IMG/VR virus record: IMGVR_UViG_3300031746_002328
Span: 1-26,263 of that record
Strand: one strand, 5' to 3'
DNA: 26,263 bases
From: a virus
Below the pieces are notes generated by a model. That model was not told where the DNA came from, made no database searches, and was given only the letters and a program-made list of their open reading frames with translations. The first letter of the stretch is position 1. Each line of letters opens with the position of its first letter. Below are positions 15,734-22,307 of this stretch, one piece after another. The position numbers and the translations under genes were made by a program.

Positions 15734-15855
15734 ATCTTATACCTTCTTTAATCGCTTTTAGCGTATCCTAAACCAGGGGTATCCTGGGATATGGTTATGC
15801 CTAGCAAACCATGTGCTAGGCCATTCGCCGCGTGATTTCTAAGGGTCTTTACGGG
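15734..15855 (-). promoter_or_regulatory. Structured leader upstream of dpdA
   Basis: The 122-base gap before dpdA contains an 8-bp perfect hairpin (GCCTAGCA at 15799-15806 and TGCTAGGC at 15814-15821) with a 7-base loop. The loop bases 15807-15812 (AACCAT) can also pair with 15791-15796 (ATGGTT), giving competing hairpins or a strained pseudoknot. A second hairpin (CCAGG/CCTGG, around 15771-15787) and a short CGCT/AGCG loop follow before the ribosome site. No U-run terminator and no known riboswitch consensus is recognised. A regulatory leader is inferred. Confidence 0.4.
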
Positions 15856-16368
15856 CTATTTAGGGATTATACCTAACTCAGGGAAAGCCTTAGCAAGTAC
15901 CTTTTTCGCATTCTGCCGCATGTCCTCACGCCGTTTTTCCAGGTCGTCAGGATTTCTGGAACGCACCTTAGTCATTACAATCTCTTCTACAACAGCCATA
16001 AAGGGCGTTACTGTCTTTGCTCCTGCAGCATACCTACCAATAAGTATTGCTTTCCATTTCTTAGTGTAGGCCATCTTCATTACAGCTTTCTTAAGTGTCT
16101 CTTCCTCGAGGACTTGTTCAGGCTGTCCTTTTACTCCCTGTTCCTCAACTATTCCAGGCTGTTCATTCTTCTGTTCATCCATAGTGGCTCCCTCCTTTAC
16201 AATACTACCTTTCGGAATAACTCTATCCTTATGATGCAAACCACACGTCCACGTTCTTCTAACCTCTTCAGTATACAAATGCAAATGGTTCGTCGTTATA
16301 CTAAACCACTTACCGCAAGTAATGCACTTTAAGCGTATCTGATTTCTAACGGCGCTACCAAGTCTCAT
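15856..16368 (-). CDS. Unknown protein with N-terminal zinc ribbon and internal start
   Basis: A 170-residue protein. The N-terminus has CITCGKWF and TWTCGLHH, a probable zinc finger, and the last 90 residues are a basic helical region. The first ATG overlaps the FolE stop (ATGA) but has only a weak ribosome site. An in-frame ATG at 16182 (residue 63) has a perfect AGGAGG 8 bases upstream and would give a 108-residue product without the zinc ribbon. Both forms may be made. No family recognised. Its location between folE and dpdA is suggestive of a link to DNA modification, but nothing in the sequence shows it. Confidence 0.6.
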   Translation of the reverse strand: MRLGSAVRNQIRLKCITCGKWFSITTNHLHLYTEEVRRTWTCGLHHKDRVIPKGSIVKEGATMDEQKNEQPGIVEEQGVKGQPEQVLEEETLKKAVMKMAYTKKWKAILIGRYAAGAKTVTPFMAVVEEIVMTKVRSRNPDDLEKRREDMRQNAKKVLAKAFPELGIIPK

Positions 16369-16943
16369 ACTCTAGTTCGTGCTTCCAAAAGAAACTCACT
16401 TCTAGTCTTCTCATCTTTACGAAAGCACCCCAATACTTCTGTTGTTGTCATAATAGCATCTCTCTGCATAGCACCACGCATAGTCTGGCAATAGTGTACC
16501 CCTTCAACGTATATACCAACACCTTTAGGCTTTAACACCGCCATCATTATCCTTGCCAAATCACGTGTATAGTCTTCCTGGATTAGTGGTCGCTTAGCCA
16601 TTGTCACAGCAACGCGTGCCAGCTTCGATAAGCCAAGCACTTTATCAGTAGGAATATAAGCTAATGTCACATCTAGAATTATCGGTAGCAAGTGATGTCC
16701 GCATACAGAATATGCACGAATTCCTCTGCTAATTACCATGCCATCATACTGACTAGGAAACGTCTTTGATAAGTACGTCTTTACTTGTTCCTCTATCTCT
16801 TCTTTAGGCAAGCATATCTCATCGTACATTCTAGCTATCCGACTAGGCGTATCTACAAAATTAGGGTCATGCAAATCCAATTCAAGTGCGTCAATTAAAG
16901 CAATTGCCGCTTTTTCTAATTTCTCTTTATTAAACTTTCGCAT
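16365..16943 (-). CDS. folE: GTP cyclohydrolase I (FolE)
   Basis: A 192-residue enzyme that opens GTP to dihydroneopterin triphosphate, the first step toward preQ0. Zinc ligands C81 and H84 (SVCGHHLLPI) and C152 (HYCQTMRG) are present, with the GLSKLARV and QEDYTRDLA motifs between them. The length is normal for the bacterial enzyme. It is preceded by a copy of the bipartite element and an AGGAGG site, so it heads the unit that includes the zinc-ribbon gene, dpdA and the polymerase. Carrying its own FolE lets the phage supply the pathway independently of the host. Confidence 0.93.
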   Translation of the reverse strand: MRKFNKEKLEKAAIALIDALELDLHDPNFVDTPSRIARMYDEICLPKEEIEEQVKTYLSKTFPSQYDGMVISRGIRAYSVCGHHLLPIILDVTLAYIPTDKVLGLSKLARVAVTMAKRPLIQEDYTRDLARIMMAVLKPKGVGIYVEGVHYCQTMRGAMQRDAIMTTTEVLGCFRKDEKTRSEFLLEARTRV

Positions 16944-16963
16944 TTACTCTCCTCCTTACATAA

Positions 16964-16992
16964 GTATAAACAAACATCGCAGCTACTCGAAC
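16964..16992 (-). promoter_or_regulatory. Bipartite upstream element, copy c (weakest)
   Basis: The coding strand reads GAGTAGC, 10 bases, GTTTATAC, then TTATGT and AAGGAGG. The downstream box is well kept, and the upstream box departs from GTTAAGC at several positions. It lies in the 53-base gap between the clamp loader stop and the FolE start. Confidence 0.45.
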
Positions 16993-16996
16993 AACC

Positions 16997-17887
16997 CTAA
17001 ACAATATATCTAGCTAGAGCTTGTAAAAAGAAAATAAAGTTTATACGCGGCTCAAAAGTATTCGAATGCTTATACGTATACTCTTCTATAATCGGTAAAA
17101 TCTTTTCACGATTCATACCTGGCGTCATCCAATGTTCCTCAAATACATCGCGATAAACTTGCTCATAGTCTATTTCCTTTCTAAGCTCTATGTTAAGCTC
17201 TTCAAGCTTATTTGCATGAACAAGTTTAATCAATTCACCCACGCTTGCCGCATAAGCAAGAAACACACCAGAATACTTAAAAACTTTTTTAACCGTATCT
17301 CTTTCAAGTATTCCTATGCCCTTTCGTAAATCACCTTTGCAGTCAGTAGCAAGATTAAATAAATCATTAGGCATATATGCTACCTTTTCCTTCTCAAGAA
17401 TTGTCTTAAAAAGCTTTGCAGCATTAGCAACAGACTGACTTTCAAACTTATATACCTGACATCTACTTACCAATGGGTCAATCATTTTCCTGGGGTAGTT
17501 TAACGAAAATATTACACTCGTATTTACATGGTGAGCTTCAAGCATATTGCGTAAAGATGTCTGTGCATCTTTTGTTAACTGGTCGGCTTCATCGAATAAT
17601 ACAACCTTCATGCTCTTTCCAACAATCATCTCAGTACTCATAAACGACTTTACCTTCTCACGTATTATGTCTATACCTCGCTCATCTGATGCGTTAAGTT
17701 CCATGGCCTCAGCCTTAATCTCCCGACAAAGTATTCTTGCAACAGTCGTCTTTCCAGTTCCCGGTCCACCAACAAAAAATAAATGAGGAAACGTTTTCTC
17801 AGCAATAAATCTTTCGAAAGCAGCCTTATTTTCCGGGCCAAGAAGCATGTCATCTAATCTACGTGGTCTATACTTCTCAATTAGCAT
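16997..17887 (-). CDS. Clamp loader small subunit, RFC/T4 gp44-like
   Basis: A 296-residue AAA+ ATPase. Walker A is GGPGTGKTT near 40, Walker B is VVLFDEADQL near 94, and the arginine finger motif is SRCQVYKF near 141. ELNASDERGIDIIREKV resembles archaeal and eukaryotic RFC and T4 gp44 more than bacterial DnaX. It loads the adjacent sliding clamp onto primed DNA. Only one loader subunit is seen here; a gp62-like partner could be elsewhere. The start shares a base with the clamp stop (TAATG), showing coupling. Confidence 0.9.
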   Translation of the reverse strand: MLIEKYRPRRLDDMLLGPENKAAFERFIAEKTFPHLFFVGGPGTGKTTVARILCREIKAEAMELNASDERGIDIIREKVKSFMSTEMIVGKSMKVVLFDEADQLTKDAQTSLRNMLEAHHVNTSVIFSLNYPRKMIDPLVSRCQVYKFESQSVANAAKLFKTILEKEKVAYMPNDLFNLATDCKGDLRKGIGILERDTVKKVFKYSGVFLAYAASVGELIKLVHANKLEELNIELRKEIDYEQVYRDVFEEHWMTPGMNREKILPIIEEYTYKHSNTFEPRINFIFFLQALARYIV

Positions 17888-18585
17888 TATTCACCAAGCT
17901 TCTCAATTTTAGTGACAGCACCGACTAACCAGCTAAACTTCGACATCGCAAATCGAATAACCTTCGCCTTGTCGACATGAAACTGAAGCTTTATGTTCGG
18001 TTCATCAATCTTGCTAACTATCTCTACAAATCTTGCTGCGGGGACCTTTATCTCAAAATCCATTTCAGGCGATACCTCTAAATCAATTATACCAGAATAG
18101 GTATCCTCTTCTCCAACCACAACTTTTATCTTTCCATCGTTCGAAACAAAATGGATATACTCAGCACATACCACAGACTGTGTCGTTGATATTCTCTTCA
18201 AAGTATCAACCGTCGTAGGTATACTTAACTTAGGCTTACCAATAGCACCTATCACATCATCCAACGAAGTTGTAGCCAAACTTTCATAATTTCCAAGACG
18301 ATACTTCCATTCCACACCGTCACCACTTAAAGCAAAGCTACTCCGCTTACGAACAATTTCTATCTTAGCAGACGTAAAACTACGTAGCATACGAATAAAT
18401 AATGCAACGTCTGGTAATGCCCAATTCTCATCCATATCCTCAATGCCAACATTACCAACAACGATATTCACAGCATCTGTACTTCTTGCACAAACCTCTC
18501 CTTGCTGAGATATGGCTATAGCACTTATATCTCCAACTGTTACCAAACCCAATCCTCTTAGAATCTTTGCTCTATCAGCTCTCAT
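17887..18585 (-). CDS. Sliding clamp, gp45/PCNA-like
   Basis: A 232-residue protein of the size of T4 gp45. Strand-rich sequence with an internal duplication in outline: two blocks each ending in a hydrophobic strand pair, as in trimeric clamps. Similarity is low, so the call rests on length, fold pattern and the direct coupling to an RFC-like loader gene. It would ring DNA and tether the polymerase. It follows a copy of the bipartite element, and a GGAGAG site lies just before the ATG. Confidence 0.8.
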   Translation of the reverse strand: MRADRAKILRGLGLVTVGDISAIAISQQGEVCARSTDAVNIVVGNVGIEDMDENWALPDVALFIRMLRSFTSAKIEIVRKRSSFALSGDGVEWKYRLGNYESLATTSLDDVIGAIGKPKLSIPTTVDTLKRISTTQSVVCAEYIHFVSNDGKIKVVVGEEDTYSGIIDLEVSPEMDFEIKVPAARFVEIVSKIDEPNIKLQFHVDKAKVIRFAMSKFSWLVGAVTKIEKLGE

Positions 18586-18614
18586 GTCTCTCCTTTCTTT
18601 TAATGTTCCTTACA

Positions 18615-18643
18615 ATATAAACAAAGAAAAGCGCTTAACACTC
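18615..18643 (-). promoter_or_regulatory. Bipartite upstream element, copy d
   Basis: The coding strand reads GAGT-GTTAAGC, 10 bases, GTTTATAT, then TGT and AAGGA. The upstream box is identical to copy a. It overlaps the stop of the 49-residue zinc-ribbon gene and precedes the clamp and clamp loader. Here the true ribosome site is further downstream, leaving room for a normal transcript start. Confidence 0.6.
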
Positions 18644-18784
18644 ATTTACTTCCATCTCTAACCTACAGCGAACACATTTCCAATAAGGGGTCATATCTAT
18701 AGCATTCCCCTCACTATCCATGCCAACTTTAACTAATTCCATACGTTCTCCACAATCCGGGCAAAACTCTTCTTCATATTCCAT
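18635..18784 (-). CDS. Small zinc-ribbon protein (49 residues)
   Basis: The frame runs from ATG 18784 to TAA at 18635. The protein has CPDCGER near the start and WKCVRCRLE near the end, a typical two-knuckle zinc ribbon, with acidic residues around them. GAGGTGG lies 5 bases before the ATG, and the gap to the preceding gene is 13 bases. It fits the tight packing, and codon content looks coding. A role in nucleic-acid or protein binding is possible. No specific family is recognised. Confidence 0.65.
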   Translation of the reverse strand: MEYEEEFCPDCGERMELVKVGMDSEGNAIDMTPYWKCVRCRLEMEVNEC

Positions 18785-18797
18785 AGCCACCTCGTCA

Positions 18798-19460
18798 TTA
18801 AATACACCAAAGAGCTGCTTTCTCTTTCTTTATATCTTTTATTCTAGCAACCAAACTACCCGCCTCATGGCCATGAAACTCAGCAGTAATATGCTCAAAA
18901 CAATCATCTATTTCTTTATCAGTAAGACTTTTAAAAAATCCGTGCTCTCCTCCCTCACAGTCCATCTTTAACAAAGCAAATCTTGAAATGCCAATTATCT
19001 TAAACAACTCTTTAGGCGTTACCATTCTAACAGTATTCTCAGTAGCATAACTTTTTATATCCTCAAACTTCTTATAGCAATGAGCACCACCACTCATCTC
19101 TTCACCGGCTGCAGCATAGCACTCAGTATTCTCATCACCAACTGCTAAATTATACGCAAAAATATTGCTTGTGCCATTCTCACTAATAGCTTTACACAAA
19201 TTATTGTAGCTACACTTTAAAGGCTCTATCGCGTATATCTTAAAGCTTGGGAACATCTTAGCAAACAAAATCGACATTATGCCAATATTCGCACCTACAT
19301 CAAGAATATTACCGTCAATTCCATTAAACTTTTTTAGCTTATACATATCTTGTTCACGTATATCTCTCATTATGTACTCATGACTTATTGACTTCTCAAA
19401 GTCATAAACATGAAACTTATAACCAAGTACATCGCAATCTATCCTTACCATCTTCAACAT
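18798..19460 (-). CDS. FkbM-family methyltransferase
   Basis: A 220-residue SAM-dependent methyltransferase. GNILDVGANIGIMSILFAK (near 50-68) is the SAM-binding motif I, IYAIEPLKCSYNNL follows near 75, and LLKMDCEGGEH near 163 is the FkbM signature. The family mostly O-methylates sugars or small molecules. No DNA methyltransferase motif (DPPY or NPPY) is present. It might act on a glycan added by the phage glycosyltransferase, though the two genes are 9 kb apart. AGGAAG precedes the ATG. Confidence 0.82.
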   Translation of the reverse strand: MLKMVRIDCDVLGYKFHVYDFEKSISHEYIMRDIREQDMYKLKKFNGIDGNILDVGANIGIMSILFAKMFPSFKIYAIEPLKCSYNNLCKAISENGTSNIFAYNLAVGDENTECYAAAGEEMSGGAHCYKKFEDIKSYATENTVRMVTPKELFKIIGISRFALLKMDCEGGEHGFFKSLTDKEIDDCFEHITAEFHGHEAGSLVARIKDIKKEKAALWCI

Positions 19461-19469
19461 TTTTACTTC

Positions 19470-19613
19470 CTACTTCATTAACAATACGCCAATATTCAAT
19501 AAACAAGCTCCTAACCAATATAAAGACTTACTTAAACTTTTGTCAACAAAAATTGAAATTACACACATTATGGCAAACTGGGTGACTAAACAAACTAAAA
19601 ACTTTTGACTCAT
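19470..19613 (-). CDS. Small membrane protein (47 residues)
   Basis: The frame from ATG 19613 to TAG at 19470 encodes two hydrophobic stretches (about residues 5-23 and 31-46) separated by DKSLSKS, a hairpin-like membrane protein. AAGGA lies 6 bases before the ATG, and the stop is close to the ribosome site of the FkbM gene. No family recognised. Holin or superinfection-type functions are typical for such proteins, but nothing specific can be claimed. Confidence 0.55.
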   Translation of the reverse strand: MSQKFLVCLVTQFAIMCVISIFVDKSLSKSLYWLGACLLNIGVLLMK

Positions 19614-19615
19614 TG

Positions 19616-19801
19616 CTAATCCTTCGTTCGTAACTTTACCCTTCCTACACCGCCAATAAAGTTCTTACTCCTTCTAAGCGACCGAGTATACCTACTTGTC
19701 GCCTTATACTTAGCAGCAAACTTAAACGAAGCGCATCCATAAGCCCTCAATATATCATCAGTCTTGCACTTCTTAGAACAAATGGTACAGCGTTCAATCA
19801 T
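19616..19801 (-). CDS. Small basic protein with CxxC motifs
   Basis: A 61-residue protein from ATG 19801, which overlaps the preceding stop (ATGA). CTICSKKC at residues 5-12 and one more cysteine near 23 suggest zinc binding. The C-terminal half is strongly basic (YTRSLRRSKNFIGG...VKLRTKD), so it may bind nucleic acid. An upstream extension is open in the same frame but would lie deep inside the neighbouring gene. Family unknown. Confidence 0.55.
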   Translation of the reverse strand: MIERCTICSKKCKTDDILRAYGCASFKFAAKYKATSRYTRSLRRSKNFIGGVGRVKLRTKD

Positions 19802-20238
19802 TGCTGGCCTATCTTCTCTTTCTGTACGCAAGATATTCCATACCCATAGTATACAGCACACTTAGTCCCATCACTAAGGGTCAGTTCTTCTACTTTCCCG
19901 CCTAAGCCAGAATGCAAATCGTGTGATAGCACACTAGCACGACTATCTTCAACATTTGAAGCACTCCAAATACTGCCTTTTCTCTCTCCATACTTCCTAA
20001 CTTTCTTAATATTATTCACTAATATAACTGTAAGAATACCAATTATCACTAGTACCACTATCAATTCCATTAACGTAAAAGCTTTCTTCATATCTTTCTC
20101 CTTCTTTAATAAACTTGGGTCTTCATAAATCGACTGCTCATTATTCTTCGGGCAACCACAAGAATCCAGATTGTCCGGTTTGCATATACCTCGCTTATTG
20201 AACTTACAAATCTCTAAATCGCAATAATAACCATTCAT
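19798..20238 (-). CDS. Type IV prepilin-like signal protein, with Cys-rich N-terminal extension
   Basis: The open frame from ATG 20238 encodes 146 residues. Residues 50-72 read as a class III (prepilin) signal: MKKA, then FTLMELIVVLVIIGILTVIL, with Glu at +5 and Ala instead of the usual Gly at -1. AAGGAG lies 7 bases before the internal ATG 20091, while ATG 20238 has no ribosome site. The pilin-like protein of 97 residues is therefore the likely main product. Its C-terminus has SDGTKCAVYYGYGISC, a short domain with two cysteines. The 49-residue leader (CDLEICKFNKRGICKP...CGCP) resembles small DUF1540-like Cys-rich proteins and could be a fused or separate gene remnant. The prepilin signal is clear. 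Its role in a phage is unknown. Confidence 0.65.
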   Translation of the reverse strand: MNGYYCDLEICKFNKRGICKPDNLDSCGCPKNNEQSIYEDPSLLKKEKDMKKAFTLMELIVVLVIIGILTVILVNNIKKVRKYGERKGSIWSASNVEDSRASVLSHDLHSGLGGKVEELTLSDGTKCAVYYGYGISCVQKEKIGQQ

Positions 20239-20256
20239 AAAGACTTAATAAAAAGA

Positions 20257-20431
20257 GGTTAGCTGGTGGTGGCTCGGTTGCTTGCACCCTACTTTCGGTC
20301 CAGAGGCGGCTACCACGTTCGTAGCTTCGGGCGTTCCTCCGCGCTTACGACCTTACTGTTTCTTGGGCAACCTCGGGTAATCCCTGCTTGGCCATTCGCA
20401 TCATTAGTTTAATACCTCACCAGCTAACCAA
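20257..20431 (-). ncRNA. Structured RNA candidate closed by a 12-bp stem, with U-run
   Basis: The 204-base gap between the HNH and prepilin-like genes holds a perfect inverted repeat, GGTTAGCTGGTG at 20257-20268 and CACCAGCTAACC at 20420-20431. On the minus strand it closes a 175-nt RNA and is followed by TCTTTTTATT, like a terminator. Inside, GGUUGC pairs with GCAACC, and UCGUAAGC pairs with GCUACGA (one bulge) around a GCG/CGC hairpin. A C-GAAA-G tetraloop is also visible. The stretch looks much more GC-rich than its surroundings. I recognise no group I intron core, RNase P, tmRNA or 6S consensus. Adjacency to an HNH gene suggests comparison with HEARO/omega-type RNAs. Confidence 0.6.
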
Positions 20432-20442
20432 ATTGTCAATTA

Positions 20443-20913
20443 CTACCAGCTAATTCTGTTTCTTCTACTGTTCCTTTTATTTCTATTTTGCTCAGAACGG
20501 GAGGCCCATTTACAATTTGACGGCTCGTAATTGCCATCATTGTCTATTCTTTCAATCGTAAACTTCGGTGGGCATTCCCCCATGTCTTCAACAAAATAAT
20601 CAAAAGACTTTTCCCACCTCTCACAAACACTTATTCCTCTAGCCCCATAATTCTTATAAGCTTGGTCAGTAGGCAAATTACACCTATTTTTCATAGCTTG
20701 CCAAACCCAATATAGCCTATTCTTAGCCCTATTGTCCATAAAATTATGAGGTACTTGGCCTTTCTTAAAGGCAGTTTTAGGAACTAATCCTGTCCTTAGC
20801 CCTTTATTCCAAGGAATTCGACCCTTCTTAAAAGCAGTTGTAGGCACAACCCCTTTTTTGAAGTGACTGCTGTTAAATGCTGTCTTACCTCTAACGTAAA
20901 TACCTCTAGGCAT
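20443..20913 (-). CDS. HNH-type endonuclease with repeated N-terminal modules
   Basis: A 156-residue protein. The N-terminus repeats a short module (TAF or HF, then KKGxxPxx) three to four times, as in NUMOD-type DNA-binding segments of homing endonucleases. Residues about 68-150 match a common phage HNH-like domain: YWVWQAMKNRC, YKNYGARGISVCERW, and ERIDNDGNYEPSNCKWA. There is no ribosome site before ATG 20913, and the upstream bases are AT-rich, unlike neighbouring genes, consistent with a recently inserted gene. The stop lies within ATTAGCTGGTAG, which resembles the first arm of the adjacent RNA. Confidence 0.8.
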   Translation of the reverse strand: MPRGIYVRGKTAFNSSHFKKGVVPTTAFKKGRIPWNKGLRTGLVPKTAFKKGQVPHNFMDNRAKNRLYWVWQAMKNRCNLPTDQAYKNYGARGISVCERWEKSFDYFVEDMGECPPKFTIERIDNDGNYEPSNCKWASRSEQNRNKRNSRRNRISW

Positions 20914-20918
20914 AATTT

Positions 20919-21929
20919 TTAATTAGTTTTTTCCGTACTTGTACCACTCGAAGTAAACATTTTTCCAAATATCCCCGACATATCCATTAAGCTTGTACTG
21001 CTACTTCCAGTAGGTATTCCCCAAATCTGTAGCTTACTCGGAATATTCTCAGCCCATTTTAAAGCAACAAAGTTCTTACCACCTTCGCCAACCAATGCCT
21101 GGGATGTCAATCTACGACCTTCCGCTTCCGCTTTAAATATCGCCAAGTTACCCGCAGCTTCCTGTTCCAACTTATAGCGTTGAGCATCCGCCTCAATCTT
21201 AGCCGATTCTGCTCTACCAGAAGCTTCTTGGACAGCCTTCAATTTACCGCCGCGAGCTTCTGCTTCCTGCCTCTTAGCTTCTTCTTCCTGCGCTAAAGCT
21301 CTATTCTTATTTATTTCAACCTGCTGTGCTGCCAATTTCTTTTGCTCAATAGCCTTCTCAAACTCAGGACTAAAAGCAAAATGCCTAATTAAAGCATCTT
21401 GCACACATATAGCTGGATACTTAGCAAGATTGTCTTTTAAACGCTTTCCAATCTCAAGCTGAATGCTGTCACGAACCTTACCCTGATATAACTCTTCAGC
21501 GGAGTATGAGCCAATGACTATTCGGGCTTCGGACTTAACCTGGGGCAGGAATATCTGGTCTTCATAATTATGACCTATCTGTGCATGCAGCTTAGGCACA
21601 TCATTACTCGTTAAAGAATAAATTATTGTCAGGTCAACATTGATATTCTGTCCATCATTAGTTTTTAAATCCAAAGAATATTGCTTACTTTCTTCATTGC
21701 TTTGGGTATCACCAGGAAAAGCACGTGCCGCTATATTATACGTAATAACGTCAGTAGCCCAACGATTAAAGAAGTGATAGCCAACTCCAAGTGGCATATC
21801 CTCAACTTTACCTTGTATCTTATTTACAACAACCCCAACCTCAGTAGGCTTAATGTCAACCCAACCAAAGGTCATTATAAATCCAAGCAAAAGTAACGTA
21901 GCTATTATTCCTCCTATAATCCCTTTCAT
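20919..21929 (-). CDS. SPFH/prohibitin-like membrane protein
   Basis: A 336-residue protein from ATG 21929 (GGGAGG 8 bases upstream, one base after the preceding stop). One N-terminal membrane segment (GIIGGIIATLLLLGFIMTFG) is followed by an SPFH/Band 7 domain, with KPTEVGVVVNKIQGKV, PLGVGYHFF, and LDLKTNDGQNINVDLTIIYSL near residues 25-110. After it comes a long Ala/Glu/Gln-rich coiled coil (about 210-290), as in prohibitins. Such proteins form ring-like membrane assemblies that guard proteases or organise membrane domains. Phage members are known but their roles are unclear. The C-terminus is Ser/Thr/Gly-rich. Confidence 0.85.
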   Translation of the reverse strand: MKGIIGGIIATLLLLGFIMTFGWVDIKPTEVGVVVNKIQGKVEDMPLGVGYHFFNRWATDVITYNIAARAFPGDTQSNEESKQYSLDLKTNDGQNINVDLTIIYSLTSNDVPKLHAQIGHNYEDQIFLPQVKSEARIVIGSYSAEELYQGKVRDSIQLEIGKRLKDNLAKYPAICVQDALIRHFAFSPEFEKAIEQKKLAAQQVEINKNRALAQEEEAKRQEAEARGGKLKAVQEASGRAESAKIEADAQRYKLEQEAAGNLAIFKAEAEGRRLTSQALVGEGGKNFVALKWAENIPSKLQIWGIPTGSSSTSLMDMSGIFGKMFTSSGTSTEKTN

Positions 21930-21930
21930 C

Positions 21931-22128
21931 TTACTTTCCTCCCTTCTTTGTTGCTGTTGTTTTCTTCTCATCTTCCTCCATCCACTTGCCGGATAAGCCA
22001 AACAGCCATCCACAATTAGGGTCTGTCCCCATCTTCAAAGTCTTGGCCGTAAAGTACCTGCATAGGTTTATAACCAAGTACAGTAAGACCGCAACAATGA
22101 ATAACTCGAACACCCGAAATACCATCAT
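21931..22128 (-). CDS. Small membrane protein upstream of the SPFH gene
   Basis: A 65-residue protein with one N-terminal membrane helix (FELFIVAVLLYLVINL) and a charged C-terminal tail rich in Lys, Glu and Thr. Its ATG overlaps the preceding stop (ATGA) with AGGAGG 7 bases upstream. It may act with the SPFH protein, whose gene follows one base later, but this is inferred only from the arrangement. Confidence 0.6.
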   Translation of the reverse strand: MMVFRVFELFIVAVLLYLVINLCRYFTAKTLKMGTDPNCGWLFGLSGKWMEEDEKKTTATKKGGK

Positions 22129-22307
22129 CCTTTCACCTCCTTCTTAGGATACCAAGTTACTACAGCCATCATAGAAAATCCCGCTACAAACGTATGATTT
22201 TTTCCAAATATAATAAAATTGCCTGTACCATCATTTCCGCTAAAATAAAAACTATCAGCATCAACTTTCACATCGTTAGTATGATTACGTAGTTCAACTA
22301 TAAACAT
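22125..22307 (-). CDS. Small hypothetical protein, probably beta-rich
   Basis: A 60-residue protein with alternating hydrophobic strands (FIVELRN, SFYFSGN, NFIIFGKN, MMAVVTWY), compatible with a small beta domain. No cysteines or known motif. The AGGAGG site is 3 bases before the ATG, rather close. The C-terminus EVKG is encoded by the ribosome site of the next gene. Confidence 0.55.
   Translation of the reverse strand: MFIVELRNHTNDVKVDADSFYFSGNDGTGNFIIFGKNHTFVAGFSMMAVVTWYPKKEVKG

Noticed and set aside
15734-15855. preQ1 riboswitch before dpdA
   Set aside because: The pairing is pseudoknot-like, but the A-rich tail and short P1/loop pattern of preQ1 class I are missing, and the connecting loop of two bases is too short for a full pseudoknot.
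15734-15855. tRNA gene in the dpdA leader
   Set aside because: No T-arm GGTTCRA sequence and no acceptor stem could be found on either strand.
18798-19460. DNA methyltransferase
   Set aside because: The SAM fold is present, but there is no DPPY/NPPY or PCQ catalytic motif; the MDCEGGEH signature indicates FkbM.
19485-19502. Sixth copy of the bipartite element (GTTTATTG)
   Set aside because: It lies inside the 47-residue membrane protein gene, and the upstream GNTAAGC box is missing at the 10-base spacing.
20257-20431. Group I intron
   Set aside because: Too short at 175 nt, and the conserved P, Q, R and S core segments are not visible. It also does not interrupt a split gene.
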